64,000 nucleotides of DNA from Veronia nyctiphanis (GTDB taxonomy: Bacteria > Pseudomonadota > Gammaproteobacteria > Enterobacterales > Vibrionaceae), in NCBI RefSeq assembly GCF_004116385.1, contig NZ_PEIB01000008.1, positions 1-64,000 on the forward strand, given 5' to 3'. This document shows positions 11,344 to 22,936 of this stretch, one piece after another. How positions within the stretch are numbered: position 1 is the first letter of the stretch; every line of letters starts with the position of its first letter. Below the pieces are notes generated by a model, which saw only the letters and a program-made list of their open reading frames with translations, was not told the origin of the DNA and did no database searches. The translations under genes and the position numbers were made by a program.

Positions 11344-12462
11344 ATGATCATTGGCGTACCTAAAGAAATTAAAAACCATGAATACCGTGTAGGTATGGTC
11401 CCAGCCAGCGTACGTGAGCTTATTTCCCACGGACACAGTGTCTTTGTTGAAACAAAAGCAGGCGCTGGCATTGGCTTCAGCGACGACGATTATGTAAAAG
11501 CCGGCGCATCAATCCTTGGCACTGCCGAAGAAGTATTTGCCACTGCTGAAATGATTGTCAAAGTTAAAGAGCCACAAGCTGTTGAACGTGCAATGCTTCG
11601 TGAAGGGCAAATTTTGTTCACTTATTTGCACCTCGCACCAGATTTTCCACAAACCGAAGACCTTATCAAGAGCAAAGCTGTCTGTATAGCGTACGAAACG
11701 GTAACAGATTCTAAAGGAAGATTGCCACTTCTGGCTCCGATGTCAGAGGTTGCAGGCCGTATGTCGATTCAGGCGGGCGCTCAAGCGTTAGAAAAATCAC
11801 ACGGTGGTGCAGGCGTTCTTCTGGGTGGTGTACCTGGCGTTGAACCTGCGAAAATAGTGGTTCTAGGCGGTGGTGTTGTTGGTTCAAACGCAGCACGTAT
11901 GGCGGTCGGTTTGCGTGCAGACGTCACAATTCTCGACCGTAACATTGATACTTTGCGTGCATTGGACGAAGAGTTCGAAGGCAAAGCTAAGGTAATCTAC
12001 TCAACAGAAGAAACACTAGAAAAACACGTGTTGGCCGCAGATCTGGTAATTGGCGCTGTACTTATCCCAGGTGCCGCTGCACCGAAGCTGGTAAACGCAG
12101 AACACATCAAACGTATGAAGCCTGGCGCTGCTGTTGTTGATGTTGCCATTGACCAAGGCGGTTGCTTCGAAACGTCGCACGCAACGACGCATGCTGACCC
12201 AACGTACATTGTTGATGATGTTGTTCATTACTGTGTAGCAAACATGCCGGGCGCGGTTGCGCGTACGTCAACATTTGCACTGAACAACGCCACTTTGCCT
12301 TACATCGTTAAACTGGCGAACAAAGGTTATCGTGAAGCGCTGCTGGAAGACCGCGGATTCCTTGGTGGTCTAAATGTCATCAATGGCCAAGTAACCTGTA
12401 AAGAAGTCGCAGAATCGTTCAATCTGGATTTTGTAGACCCACTGACAGCACTTAAACACTAA
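11344..12462 (+). CDS. ald: Alanine dehydrogenase
   Basis: This 372-residue enzyme interconverts L-alanine and pyruvate plus ammonia with NAD(H), allowing growth on alanine. It begins with the family signature [20 protein letters not shown], shows the nucleotide-binding Rossmann segment [20 protein letters not shown] (about 170-190), and carries the catalytic histidine region YLHLAPD near residue 95. Its length is typical (370-374). It is transcribed away from lrp and ends at a strong terminator with a UUCG tetraloop. Its presence between lrp and trxB is the Vibrio arrangement; E. coli lacks ald here. Confidence 0.97.
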   Translation: MIIGVPKEIKNHEYRVGMVPASVRELISHGHSVFVETKAGAGIGFSDDDYVKAGASILGTAEEVFATAEMIVKVKEPQAVERAMLREGQILFTYLHLAPDFPQTEDLIKSKAVCIAYETVTDSKGRLPLLAPMSEVAGRMSIQAGAQALEKSHGGAGVLLGGVPGVEPAKIVVLGGGVVGSNAARMAVGLRADVTILDRNIDTLRALDEEFEGKAKVIYSTEETLEKHVLAADLVIGAVLIPGAAAPKLVNAEHIKRMKPGAAVVDVAIDQGGCFETSHATTHADPTYIVDDVVHYCVANMPGAVARTSTFALNNATLPYIVKLANKGYREALLEDRGFLGGLNVINGQVTCKEVAESFNLDFVDPLTALKH

Positions 12463-12486
12463 TCACTCATAAGTTTACAGTGAATC

Positions 12487-12517
12487 AGAGGGCACCCTTC
12501 GGGGTGCCCTCTTTCTT
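12487..12517 (+). terminator. Intrinsic terminator of ald
   Basis: The 10-bp stem gagggcaccc / gggtgccctc closes an exceptionally stable UUCG tetraloop (12488-12511) and is followed by tttcttt. Confidence 0.92.
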
Positions 12518-12528
12518 TAGGCCTTTAA

Positions 12529-13539
<1,011 letters not shown>

Positions 13540-13556
13540 GTAAACTATAGAATTGC

Positions 13557-13588
13557 GGCCCGGTTCTAGCCGGGCTTTTTCTTTTTAT
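13557..13588 (+). terminator. Intrinsic terminator of trxB
   Basis: Stem gcccgg / ccgggc (13558-13575) followed by a T-rich tract (tttttcttttt). It lies shortly after the trxB stop codon and before cydD. Confidence 0.88.
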
Positions 13589-13617
13589 GCCACCAAAGGC
13601 ATCAACTATTAGATCCT

Positions 13618-15386
13618 ATGGATAAGAAAAAACATAGCTCGCTGCTCAAATGGCTAAAAGGCCACAATCAGCTTGCCAAGTCCTGGATGATGGTCACTGT
13701 AGCAATGGCTTTTATCTCTGGTCTTTTTCTCCTCGCACAAGCTGCTTTACTGGCGAATATTCTCAATCAACTCATCATTGAGCAGACGCCTAAGTCTGAA
13801 CTTATATCGTCATTTGTAGGGCTCGCACTCGTTGTTTGCTTGAGAGCTGCTATCAGTTGGGCAAGAGAGCTGACGGGTTATCGTGCAGGTGAAATAATAC
13901 GCCTCCATATTCGCAAACTTATTCTCGATAAGCTTCACTCACTTGGTCCGGCAACAATACAAGGGAAGCCAGCCGGAAGCTGGGCAAGCCTTGTTCTGGA
14001 GCAGGTTGAGGAAATGCAGGACTTTTTCTCTCGCTACATGCCTCAGATGTCCATTGCTGTCTTGCTTCCATTGATTATTCTCGTTGCTGTCTTCCCTATC
14101 AACTGGGCAGCGGGCCTGGTATTTTTGCTAACAGCACCACTGGTGCCGCTGTTCATGGCACTTGTTGGCATGGGGGCCGCTGATGCTAACAGACGTAACT
14201 TTAAAGCGATGCAGCGCCTGTCAGGACACTTCTATGACAGACTGCGTGGATTAGCAACAATTCGGCTTTTTGATCATGCTGACAAAGAAACAGAACAACT
14301 CTATGCGGCATCTGACGATTTTCGACGCCGCACTATGGAAGTGTTACGCATGGCATTTCTTTCATCCGCGGTGCTTGAATTTTTTACGGCTATTTCAATC
14401 GCAATTACAGCGGTGTATTTCGGTTTCAGTTTTATCGGGGAGCTCGATTTTGGCCACTATGGCGTAACCATTTCTCTGTTCACTGCTGTTTTTGTGCTTG
14501 TGCTCGCCCCAGAGTTTTACCAACCCCTGAGAGACTTGGGTACCTTCTATCACGCCAAACAGCAAGCAATTGGCGCTGCAGAGTCTATTGTGAACTTTTT
14601 AGATGCAGAGCCCGAGGTCAATCATCAGGAAAGCAAACAACCGATTTAACGTCTGTCTCGATACAAGCATCAGACTGCGAGGTGGTTAGCCCTGATGGCT
14701 TTGTGTTGGCCGGGCCCCTGAGCTTTTCAATCACTCCCGGCGAACAAGTTGTACTTGTTGGCCCTAGTGGAGCAGGTAAAACCAGCCTAATGAATGCAGT
14801 TTTGGGATTCTTGCCCTATCGAGGCAGCTTGAAAATAAATGGGATAGAACTTCGCGATTATAGCCTGTCAGACTGGAGAAAACACATCAGTTGGGTTGGA
14901 CAAAACCCTCAACTCTTCCACGGTACGCTTCGCGATAATGTCGCCCTCGCCAGGCCTGAAGCGGAAGAGAATCAAATTAATCGCGTGTCGAAAGCTGCGT
15001 TTGCTGATGAGTTCATTCAACGTTTCGAAAAGGGCTATACGCACATGGTAGGCGACAGAGCCAGCGGGATCTCAGTCGGTCAGGCGCAACGCGTCGCCGT
15101 CGCACGCGCAATGCTTCAGGATGGAAGCTTTTGGGTGCTCGACGAACCAACAGCCAGCCTCGACGCCAACAGTGAAAAGCTCGTTGCAGCGAGTTTATCT
15201 GAAGCAACGAAAGGCAAAACAACCTTGATGATCAGTCACAGACTCGACGAACTCAGTAATGCAGATCAAGTCTGGGTCATGGATAAAGGCAAGCTTGTTC
15301 AACAAGGCGACTTTGACCTTCTTAAATCTCAAGGTGTACTAGCAGATATGTACAACGCCATTGACAGAGGTGATTTGGATGCGTGA
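13618..15386 (+). CDS. cydD: CydD, half of the CydDC thiol ABC exporter (one-base frameshift in this sequence)
   Basis: CydD pairs with CydC to export cysteine and glutathione to the periplasm, which cytochrome bd assembly needs. The frame from 13618 encodes the six-helix membrane domain (343 codons) and stops at 14649. The ATP-binding domain continues in the -1 frame (Walker A VGPSGAGKT, signature SVGQAQRVAVARAM, Walker B WVLDEPTASLD) to 15386. Near 14640 the -1 frame reads TDLTSVSIQASDCEVVSPDG, which aligns with the linker of E. coli CydD, so one missing base between about 14600 and 14645 explains the break. Adding it gives 589 residues, against 588 in E. coli. Probably a sequence error, possibly a real mutation. 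The 3' end overlaps cydC by 8 bases. Confidence 0.93.
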
Positions 15387-17097
15387 CCTACTGCCCTTCC
15401 TCCGTCTTTACAAAAAGCACTGGTTTGGCCTAACTGCAGGTATAGTACTGGCCTTGGCAACGCTTTGCTCTGCAATTGGCCTGCTTACGCTGTCAGGGTG
15501 GTTTATTGCTGCCTCCGCACTAGCCGGTTTAACCATTGGCAGTAATTTCAACTATATGCTTCCTGCAGGTGGTGTGAGAGGTTTTTCGATCGCCAGAACG
15601 GCTGGCCGTTGGGGTGAACGTGTCGTCAGTCATGACGCGACGTTCAAACTGCTTGCTGAGTTACGTATCTACTTCTTCAGAAGGCTTACTCCATTGATTC
15701 CGGGCCGCATCGGCTCACTGCGTGATGCGGACCTTCTCAACAGAATGGTGGCCGATGTTGATGCGATGGACCACGTGTATCTTCGCCTAATAAGCCCATT
15801 GATTGTCGGTTCATTGGGTATCGTTGCCATCAGTAGTTTCCTTTTCTGGTTCGAGCCCTCCTTAGGACTGACTTTGGGTGGAATTCTTCTGACAATGATG
15901 ATCGCTCTGCCGATTGTTTTTTATCGATTGGGCGCAGGGCATGGCCGTGTTATTAGTCAAACGAAATCGACGCTAAGAGTGTCGCTTCTCGATTGGATAC
16001 AAGGTCAGGCCGAACTGAATATCTTTGGTGCATCACAACGCTATCGCCAACAGGCCGAAGATGAACAACAAACGCTACTGTGCGCTCAACGGAAAATGGC
16101 TGGGATCACCGGTCTCGCCAGCGCAGGTCTACTTGCTGCAAACGGACTGACACTTGTGCTCATGTTGTGGCTGGCTGCTGACGGTATTGCCGGAAACAAG
16201 CCGGACCCCTTTGTTGCTATGGTAGCCTTCGCAACGATGGCAAGCTTTGAACTAATGGCCCCAGTAGCGGGTGCCTTCCAATACTTAGGTCAGACCATCA
16301 CATCAGCCAAGCGTCTTAATGAAGTGCTGCAGACTCCGCCGGATACACCTTTCAAGCCCGACGGCTATGCTAACGTTGCCAAAGGTAAACTCACATTTAG
16401 TGGTGTAAGTTATCGCTATCATGGCGCAGAGCAAGACGCATTATCTGATGTCAATCTCGAAGTCGCCGCAGGGAAAAAGATAGCGCTTCTTGGTCGCACA
16501 GGGTGCGGAAAATCGACTCTCCTTCAGCTAATTACCCGTAATTGGGATCCCCAGCGCGGTACCATCCTCATTGATGATGTTTCTCTGACAGAGTGGCAAG
16601 AATCTGCGCTTAGAAAATCTATCGCTGTTGTCAGTCAACGCGTAGACATTTTTAACGGAACATTGAGAAATAACCTCAAGATGGCAAATTCCAGTGCATC
16701 CGACGATGATTTCAAAGAAGTGCTGAATCAAGTCGGCTTGCAGGTTCTTCTCGAAGAGCCCGGGCTCGATATGTGGTTAGGGGATGGCGGTCGCTTACTG
16801 TCAGGCGGTGAAAAGCGCCGACTGAGTATTGCGCGGGCACTGTTGAGAAACGCACCCGTTCTGTTACTTGATGAGCCTACCGAGGGTCTAGATGCAAGAA
16901 CTGAACAACAAATCCTCTCGCTGATCTTAGAACATGCTAAGAATAAAACTGTCGTTTTCATCACTCACAGGCTTATTGGGCTTACTGACATGGACGAAAT
17001 TTGTCTGATGGACGAAGGGCGAATTATCGAGCAAGGCAGTCATCAGACGCTGAAAGCGCAAAACGGGCGCTATTCAGCGTTACTGAAGCGACTCTAA
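15379..17097 (+). CDS. cydC: CydC, half of the CydDC thiol ABC exporter
   Basis: The second half-transporter of the heterodimeric glutathione/cysteine exporter. The 572-residue protein has an N-terminal six-helix domain (start MRDLLPFLRLYKKHW, with LLTLSGWFIAASALAG and FNYMLPAGGVRGFSIARTAGR) and a C-terminal nucleotide-binding domain with Walker A LLGRTGCGKSTLLQ, signature LLSGGEKRRLSIARAL and Walker B LLLDEPTEGLD. I place the start at the ATG 15379, inside the last codons of cydD, because it matches the N-terminus of E. coli CydC; the frame itself opens six codons earlier. The overlap implies translational coupling with cydD. Confidence 0.96.
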   Translation: MRDLLPFLRLYKKHWFGLTAGIVLALATLCSAIGLLTLSGWFIAASALAGLTIGSNFNYMLPAGGVRGFSIARTAGRWGERVVSHDATFKLLAELRIYFFRRLTPLIPGRIGSLRDADLLNRMVADVDAMDHVYLRLISPLIVGSLGIVAISSFLFWFEPSLGLTLGGILLTMMIALPIVFYRLGAGHGRVISQTKSTLRVSLLDWIQGQAELNIFGASQRYRQQAEDEQQTLLCAQRKMAGITGLASAGLLAANGLTLVLMLWLAADGIAGNKPDPFVAMVAFATMASFELMAPVAGAFQYLGQTITSAKRLNEVLQTPPDTPFKPDGYANVAKGKLTFSGVSYRYHGAEQDALSDVNLEVAAGKKIALLGRTGCGKSTLLQLITRNWDPQRGTILIDDVSLTEWQESALRKSIAVVSQRVDIFNGTLRNNLKMANSSASDDDFKEVLNQVGLQVLLEEPGLDMWLGDGGRLLSGGEKRRLSIARALLRNAPVLLLDEPTEGLDARTEQQILSLILEHAKNKTVVFITHRLIGLTDMDEICLMDEGRIIEQGSHQTLKAQNGRYSALLKRL

Positions 17098-17191
17098 ATT
17101 ATCAAGTCAATGTGCCGTTATAATTAGAGGGAGTAATAACTCCCTTTTCTTCACAACAAATACGTACGGCAGTAGAAATTTTTGGTGCGCT

Positions 17192-17908
17192 ATGACAATT
17201 TATTTGCCTCCACTGGAAGAAAATCCTGAGTATTTCCCGCCCGTCTCCGATGCGTTAGACGATCCTGATGGTTTGCTTGCCATTGGTGGCGATCTAAGTG
17301 CCAGACGTCTGAGCGAAGCGTACCGTCATGGTATTTTTCCTTGGTTCGGAAACAACGACCCGTACCTCTGGTGGTCACCTTCAGAGCGAGCCATCTTTAC
17401 CCCAGAGACATTTAATCCAAGTAAAAGCCTCAAAAAGTTTGCTCGTAAATCTGGATACCGTGTTTCAATCAATACGTCATTTTCTGATGTGATCAATAAG
17501 TGTGCGCTTATTCGTGGCGAGGATCAGGTTTGGATTACACAAGAAATGCGTCGCGCCTACACCGAACTTCACATTGCGGGAAAATGCCACAGTGTAGAGG
17601 TTTGGTGTCAGGATGAATTAGTCGGAGGTCTCTATGGCGTCTCCGTTGGACAAATGTTCTGCGGCGAATCCATGTTTTCCGCCAAAACCAACGCATCAAA
17701 AATAGCACTCTGGGCTTTTTGTAAGCACTTTGCTTCTGCAGGCGGAAAAGTGATCGACTGTCAGATGATGACAGACCACTTAGCCTCGCTTGGTGCCATG
17801 CCGATAAATCGCGATAATTTTATCGAGCTTTTGAATCAGGTTAAAGATCAATCTCTTTCCGCTACAGTTTATGAGCCACAAAGGTTGAATTTTCTGGAGG
17901 CATCTTGA
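17192..17908 (+). CDS. aat: Leucyl/phenylalanyl-tRNA-protein transferase
   Basis: Aat attaches leucine or phenylalanine from charged tRNA to N-terminal lysine or arginine of proteins, marking them for ClpS-ClpAP. The 238-residue protein has the family core: FPPVSDALDDPDGLLAIGGDL near 15-35, YRHGIFPWFGNNDPYLWWSP near 45-65, and GGLYGVSVGQMFCGESMFS near 145-165, the acyl-transferase centre. It directly precedes and overlaps bpt, and clpA and clpS lie within 4 kb, so most of the N-degron pathway is in one neighbourhood. Confidence 0.97.
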   Translation: MTIYLPPLEENPEYFPPVSDALDDPDGLLAIGGDLSARRLSEAYRHGIFPWFGNNDPYLWWSPSERAIFTPETFNPSKSLKKFARKSGYRVSINTSFSDVINKCALIRGEDQVWITQEMRRAYTELHIAGKCHSVEVWCQDELVGGLYGVSVGQMFCGESMFSAKTNASKIALWAFCKHFASAGGKVIDCQMMTDHLASLGAMPINRDNFIELLNQVKDQSLSATVYEPQRLNFLEAS

Positions 17909-18594
17909 TTAAGAAATCAATCCAGCTCGGGATAATGCCTCCTTCACCCTGTAGTTACCTGCCGGACGAAGTCGAGTCTGTCGCCATTGTTCTTGATCCA
18001 GAAGTGCATTCTAAGGAAGCCTATCAATCATTACTGGAGTCAGGCTTCCGTCGGAGTGGAAATAACATATACCGACCACAATGCGTCAAATGCAAAGCTT
18101 GTCAGTCGCTTCGTATCCCAGTCAATAATTTCATTCCTTCGACAAGCCAAAAACGTCAGATAAACCAACTCAAAAGACTACGTGTAGATTTTAAAGCATC
18201 TCTTGATAAGAATTGGTTTGCGCTTTATGAACGCTACATAGAAGCAAGACACCGCAGTGGCTCCATGTATCCAGCTGATAGAAATGATTTTCTCAGTTTT
18301 ATTGGCAGTGAATGGATGCACACCGAATTCATGCATGTATATCAGGATGAAACACTGATTGCAGTGGCTGTTACAGATATATCATCAGAAGGCTACAGTG
18401 CGCTCTACAGTTTCTTTGAACCTCACCACAAATGGTCTCTTGGCTCGATTTGTGTACTCGCCCAGTTACAACATGCCCGAGACAAAGGCATTCCTTGGCT
18501 TTACCTCGGGTTCCAAATTGATGGCTGTGAAGCGATGAACTACAAATCGAAGTACAAACCAAACCAGCGTTTCATAGCTGGGCAATGGGTCTAA
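17905..18594 (+). CDS. bpt: Aspartate/glutamate leucyltransferase (Bpt/Ate family)
   Basis: Bacterial homologue of eukaryotic arginyl-transferase; the Vibrio vulnificus enzyme transfers leucine to N-terminal aspartate or glutamate, making substrates for ClpS-ClpAP. The 229-residue protein shows the Cys motif YRPQCVKCKACQSLRIPV near 55-72, the ATE C-terminal core ARHRSGSMYPADRNDFLSF and the ending YLGFQIDGCEAMNYKSKYKPN. The start codon is TTG at 17905, overlapping the aat stop codon (TTGATT), with a strong GGAGG five bases upstream, so translation is probably coupled to aat. E. coli lacks this gene. Confidence 0.93.
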   Translation: MIKKSIQLGIMPPSPCSYLPDEVESVAIVLDPEVHSKEAYQSLLESGFRRSGNNIYRPQCVKCKACQSLRIPVNNFIPSTSQKRQINQLKRLRVDFKASLDKNWFALYERYIEARHRSGSMYPADRNDFLSFIGSEWMHTEFMHVYQDETLIAVAVTDISSEGYSALYSFFEPHHKWSLGSICVLAQLQHARDKGIPWLYLGFQIDGCEAMNYKSKYKPNQRFIAGQWV

Positions 18595-18773
18595 TCTGCG
18601 ACAACAAGTATTTCAGCTTTATTTTGTTAACTTCTACAGCAGTTATTCCGTATTTTTGCTGGTCAGTGCCCACGCAAACGGGTAGAATTCCCGCCTTGAA
18701 GTTTATCGATTCATAGAATCAAGGCATTATCTGCTGATTACAAAATGGCTGATGAATAGTCCAAGAGGATTAA

Positions 18774-18992
<219 letters not shown>

Positions 18993-19013
18993 TCCTCACG
19001 CTTCGAAAGATAT

Positions 19014-19041
19014 AAAAAACCCGGCAATCGCCGGGTTTTAT
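19014..19041. terminator. Bidirectional terminator between infA and clpA
   Basis: The hairpin aaaacccggc-aatc-gccgggtttt has an A run on one side and T run on the other, so it can end both the plus-strand infA and the minus-strand clpA transcripts. Confidence 0.88.
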
Positions 19042-19065
19042 CGCTTCTAGTCTATGTTACTTAGT

Positions 19066-21324
19066 TCACGCTGTTTCCATTTCATCACTGAAATTAAATG
19101 TCAGCTTATCTGCTTTCAGGCCAACTTTGACCGTACCACCATTAACCAAACAACCGAATAACAGCTCATTAGCAAGATTCTTCTTCATGTGGTCCTGCAT
19201 GACTCTGGCCATTGGGCGAGCCCCCATAGATTTGTCGTAGCCCTTCGTCGCCAGCCATTTTTTGGCCTTGTCCGTTACTTCGAGTGAGACGCCACGTGCA
19301 TCAAGCTGCGCTTGAAGCTCGACAATAAACTTATCGACAACCTGAAGGATAACAGACTCATCGAGGTGATTGAACCAGATGATGTTGTCTAGGCGGTTAC
19401 GGAACTCTGGCGAGAACACTTTCTTGATTTCTGACATCGCATCATGACTGTGGTCTTGCTGAATAAGACCAATGGATTTCCGGACAGTCTCACTGACACC
19501 CGCGTTGGTCGTCATGACGAGAATGACGTTTCGGAAGTCAGCCTTGCGTCCGTTATTATCGGTCAGCGTACCATTGTCCATCACCTGTAAGAGCAGATTA
19601 AAGACGTCTGGATGCGCTTTCTCAATCTCATCAAGCAACACGACACTGTGTGGGTGCTTTATCACTGCGTCAGTCAGCAAACCACCTTGATCGTAACCAA
19701 CATAGCCAGGGGGAGCACCAATCAGTCGGCTCACAGTATGACGCTCCATGTACTCTGACATGTCGAAGCGTTGCAACTCGATACCCATAGAACGTGCCAG
19801 CTGAACAGTTACTTCAGTTTTACCGACACCTGTAGGCCCGGCAAACAAGAAAGACCCCACTGGCTTATTTTCAGCGCCAAGTCCTGCACGGCTGAGCTTG
19901 ATGGCCTCACAAAGTGCGCCGATAGCTTCATCCTGTCCAAAGACCAGCATTTTGAGCTTATGTTCAAGAGACTGAAGAATATCTTTATCAGTAGAAGACA
20001 CTGATTTTTCCGGTATCCTTGCCATCTTGGCAACCATGTTTTCGATATCACCAACGCTAACTGTTTTCTTACGCTTGTTAGCTGGTGCTAGACGACAGCG
20101 CGCACCTGCTTCATCAATAACGTCAATCGCCTTATCTGGCAAATGGCGTTCGTTAATATACTTGGCTGATAGCTCAACAGCTGCGCGAATGGCCTTGTTA
20201 GTGTAGCGTACTTCGTGGTGCGCTTCATACTTAGGCTTTAGTCCCATGAGTATCTTCGTGGTGTCATCGACCGATGGTTCAATTACATCGATTTTCTGGA
20301 ACCGACGTGCAAGCGCTCGCTCTTTCTCGAAAATATTGCTGTATTCTTGGTATGTCGTAGAACCTATACAACGCAACTTTCCGCTCGAAAGCAATGGTTT
20401 GATTAAATTCGCCGCATCTACTTGGCCACCAGATGCCGCTCCAGCACCGATGATAGTATGTATTTCGTCGATGAAAAGAACAGCGTGGTCTTCTTTTTCT
20501 AACTGCTTAAGGATTGTTTTAAATCTTTTCTCAAAGTCGCCACGATATTTGGTGCCCGCCAACAACGAACCAATATCCAGCGAATAGATGACACAGTCCT
20601 GAATGATTTCAGGCACTTGCCCTTCAACAATACGCCATGCAAGGCCTTCAGCGATTGCGGTTTTACCCACACCCGCCTCTCCAACCAGTAAAGGGTTGTT
20701 CTTACGACGTCGACACAGCACTTGAATTGTTCTTTCTAGCTCTTTATCACGACCAATTAGTGGGTCGATACCGCCCACACGAGCAAGTTGGTTGAGATTA
20801 GTAGCAAAGTTCTCAAGGCGTTCTTCCCCATTACCCTCGACAGCAGCTTCGTCTGACGGCATTTCTGACCCGGGTAATTCATCATCAGAGCTTTTTGTCG
20901 TACCGTGGGAAATGTAATTCACAACATCCAAGCGGCTGATGTCGTTTTTCTTCAAGAGATAAGCAGCGTGTGATTCTTGTTCGCTAAATATAGCGACCAA
21001 CACATTTGCACCACTCACTTCACTGCGGCCGGAGGACTGAACGTGAAAAACTGCACGCTGCAACACTCTTTGAAAACTCAGCGTTGGCTGCGTCTCACGG
21101 CTGTCATCATCTGTGGGTATCAGAGGTGTGGTTTGTTCAATAAATGCATCCAGTTCTTTCCGGAGGGCATCAATATCAGCGCGACAAGCCAATAATGCTT
21201 CTCTGGCTGCCACATTTTCTAGTAATGCCAGAAGTAGATGCTCAACGGTCATAAATTCGTGCCGTTTTTCTCTGGCTTTAGCAAACGCTCCGTTGAGGCT
21301 CGCTTCAAGTTCTTTATTCAGCAT
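19066..21324 (-). CDS. clpA: ATP-dependent Clp protease ATP-binding subunit ClpA
   Basis: ClpA is the hexameric AAA+ unfoldase of the ClpAP protease. The 752-residue protein has the N-domain that binds ClpS (1-145, start [20 protein letters not shown]), D1 with Walker [15 protein letters not shown], and D2 with Walker [15 protein letters not shown] and [12 protein letters not shown]. The IGL loop that docks on ClpP is visible as [12 protein letters not shown]. coli ClpA has 758 residues. clpS lies 63 bases upstream on the same strand, so the pair is probably co-transcribed. Confidence 0.98.
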   Translation of the reverse strand: MLNKELEASLNGAFAKAREKRHEFMTVEHLLLALLENVAAREALLACRADIDALRKELDAFIEQTTPLIPTDDDSRETQPTLSFQRVLQRAVFHVQSSGRSEVSGANVLVAIFSEQESHAAYLLKKNDISRLDVVNYISHGTTKSSDDELPGSEMPSDEAAVEGNGEERLENFATNLNQLARVGGIDPLIGRDKELERTIQVLCRRRKNNPLLVGEAGVGKTAIAEGLAWRIVEGQVPEIIQDCVIYSLDIGSLLAGTKYRGDFEKRFKTILKQLEKEDHAVLFIDEIHTIIGAGAASGGQVDAANLIKPLLSSGKLRCIGSTTYQEYSNIFEKERALARRFQKIDVIEPSVDDTTKILMGLKPKYEAHHEVRYTNKAIRAAVELSAKYINERHLPDKAIDVIDEAGARCRLAPANKRKKTVSVGDIENMVAKMARIPEKSVSSTDKDILQSLEHKLKMLVFGQDEAIGALCEAIKLSRAGLGAENKPVGSFLFAGPTGVGKTEVTVQLARSMGIELQRFDMSEYMERHTVSRLIGAPPGYVGYDQGGLLTDAVIKHPHSVVLLDEIEKAHPDVFNLLLQVMDNGTLTDNNGRKADFRNVILVMTTNAGVSETVRKSIGLIQQDHSHDAMSEIKKVFSPEFRNRLDNIIWFNHLDESVILQVVDKFIVELQAQLDARGVSLEVTDKAKKWLATKGYDKSMGARPMARVMQDHMKKNLANELLFGCLVNGGTVKVGLKADKLTFNFSDEMETA

Positions 21325-21387
21325 AAGGCACCTCCCTCAATAAACCACGAATTGGTGTGCCAGAGAGAGAAATTAAGCTCTCTCAAC

Positions 21388-21708
21388 TCAGGCTTTTTCC
21401 ATAGTGCACAACAACGGGTGCTGATGTTCTTTGGCGTACATCATTACCTGTGCAACTTTCATTTCAGCCACTTCCGCGGTGTAAACACCACAAACGGCCT
21501 TTCCCTCATAATGCACTGTCAGCATCAGCTGCGTTGCAGCTTCTAAGTCCTTTGAGAAAAAACGCTGAAGCACTGTGATAACAAACTCCATAGGAGTGTA
21601 ATCATCGTTATTTAAAAGAACCTTATACATTGACGGCGGTTTAACTTTTGTCTCTTCAGATTCCGCTACGTCACTATCTGGGGCTATCCACTCGTACAAT
21701 TTGCTCAT
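21388..21708 (-). CDS. clpS: ClpS, N-degron adaptor of ClpAP
   Basis: ClpS recognises N-terminal Leu, Phe, Tyr or Trp and hands substrates to ClpA. The 106-residue protein has the disordered N-terminal tail needed for delivery (1-27) and the conserved core [20 protein letters not shown] with [12 protein letters not shown] and [20 protein letters not shown]; the NDDYTPMEF segment forms the N-degron pocket. It ends CTMEKA as in E. coli. It lies immediately upstream of clpA. Confidence 0.98.
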   Translation of the reverse strand: MSKLYEWIAPDSDVAESEETKVKPPSMYKVLLNNDDYTPMEFVITVLQRFFSKDLEAATQLMLTVHYEGKAVCGVYTAEVAEMKVAQVMMYAKEHQHPLLCTMEKA

Positions 21709-22535
21709 AACAATTTAATTATCTTAAAAGGTAGCGATATCTTCTCAACAAACCAACTGGTTAATGGGGACAATCCCTCTTCCTTGTTCGTGAACAAAAA
21801 AGTTTCGCCACACTTAAAACCTAATTCACAGATTGTATTCCAGCAAACCCCACATTACTACGTTTGATGTTGTTAATTGAAACCTTGTTTCTTTCTAACA
21901 GTACCTCAATCGCACAACAACTAAAACCGCAACTTACATCGTATTGACAGGTGATCTCAAAGACAGTCACAGGCCGCGAGTTCCTATTTCATCATGCGTT
22001 TTAAACACCAACAAAGCATGACTACATTACTGTACAATTTGAAGTATTTCGCAATTCATTTATTTCGCTTAATTTAAGCCTAACCCAAATGGCGATAATT
22101 TGGTTTTTTTTAGGCTTTCTATTTCAAAGTTTTTTAGGAAGAAAAGTTGCAGTTACTTTTTCGGAGAAAAATAAGTGATTGTTTAAAATGAGGTTTTATA
22201 TCTTATCTCGTCATCACACCCAGTATTTATCACTAATTATTGTCAATTTATCAATTAATAAAGCATCAACAAATAAGATTTGAACGATCTCATTCGGTAT
22301 CACATGTGAAACAAAATGATACACATACAATACATATACCTCATAGCGCACAAAGTCACTCATTTTAATTAAAATATTGCTGCAACATCATACGTGAGCT
22401 TGACTGCCTAAAACTTTCTACTAGAGTGTGGAATGTAGTTCAAAAACACTGCATCAATTACAACTGGGTAGTGTACTCAAAGATGTAGGTATTCACTCAT
22501 AGTTATGCAATTTGAATGCAAGAGGGAAGTTTCAC
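21709..22535. other. Long clpS-cspD intergenic region
   Basis: About 830 bases without a protein gene I can support. It separates the divergent clpSA and cspD and must hold both promoters. The notable element is the extended hairpin at 22076-22117. In E. coli the region is about 200 bases, so this one is long enough to hide a small RNA. Confidence 0.55.
22076..22117 (+). terminator. Two-tier hairpin with T run, possible end of an unannotated small RNA
   Basis: An inner stem ccaaat / atttgg (22085-22103) is followed by eight T, and an outer pair aagccta / taggctt (22076-22082, 22111-22117) encloses it. As a plus-strand terminator it would have no protein gene upstream, because clpS runs the other way. 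It might end a small RNA made from the clpS-cspD gap, or be an attenuator in a long cspD leader. The stem is AT-rich, so confidence is limited. Confidence 0.4.
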
Positions 22536-22757
22536 ATGGCAACTGGTACAGTTAAGTGGTTTAACAATGCAAAGGGATTTGGTTTCATTTGTCCAGATGA
22601 GGGTAACGGTGACATTTTTGCACATTACTCAACAATCCAAATGGATGGATACAGAACCCTTAAAGCTGGTCAATCAGTGAATTATGAAGTGCAGGAAGGC
22701 CCAAAAGGATTTCACGCCAGTGAAATTGTTCCGGTAGAAAGCGAGGCGCTGAAATAA
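22536..22757 (+). CDS. cspD: Cold-shock-like protein CspD
   Basis: CspD is a stationary-phase cold-shock-domain protein that binds single-stranded DNA and inhibits replication in E. coli. The 73-residue protein carries the RNP1-like motif KGFGFICPDEGNGDIFAHYS and ends VPVESEALK. The start is the ATG at 22536 (MATGTVKWFNNAKGFG), with GAGGGAAG upstream; a frame extending eight codons further is spurious. Its position beside clpS is conserved, and it has its own terminator. Confidence 0.95.
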   Translation: MATGTVKWFNNAKGFGFICPDEGNGDIFAHYSTIQMDGYRTLKAGQSVNYEVQEGPKGFHASEIVPVESEALK

Positions 22758-22786
22758 AAAAATACAATAGCCAATCGATTTTACCG

Positions 22787-22826
22787 AGGAGTGACCCGTC
22801 ATCATCGACAGTCGCTCCTTTTTGTT
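22787..22826 (+). terminator. Intrinsic terminator of cspD
   Basis: Stem ggagtgac / gtcgctcc (8 bp with one G-T pair) with a 15-base loop, followed by tttttgttttt. Confidence 0.8.
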
Positions 22827-22883
22827 TTTAAAGACGTTGCAACCGGGGTGGTGATCATTTCTTGAGCCAACTTGACAGGACAC

Positions 22884-22914
22884 AAAAAAGCCCAACCTTT
22901 CGGTTGGGCTTTTT
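22884..22914. terminator. Bidirectional terminator facing icd
   Basis: Hairpin aaaaagcccaacc-tttc-ggttgggcttttt. It sits just beyond the icd stop codon on the minus strand and can also back up cspD termination. Confidence 0.9.
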
Positions 22915-22936
22915 GAACTTTCCGATAAATCGAAAG

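Noticed and set aside
14640..14690. Programmed frameshift in cydD giving a separate ATP-binding protein
   Set aside because: I see no slippery heptamer with a downstream pseudoknot, and other unrelated genes in the window show the same kind of -1 break, so an error is simpler.
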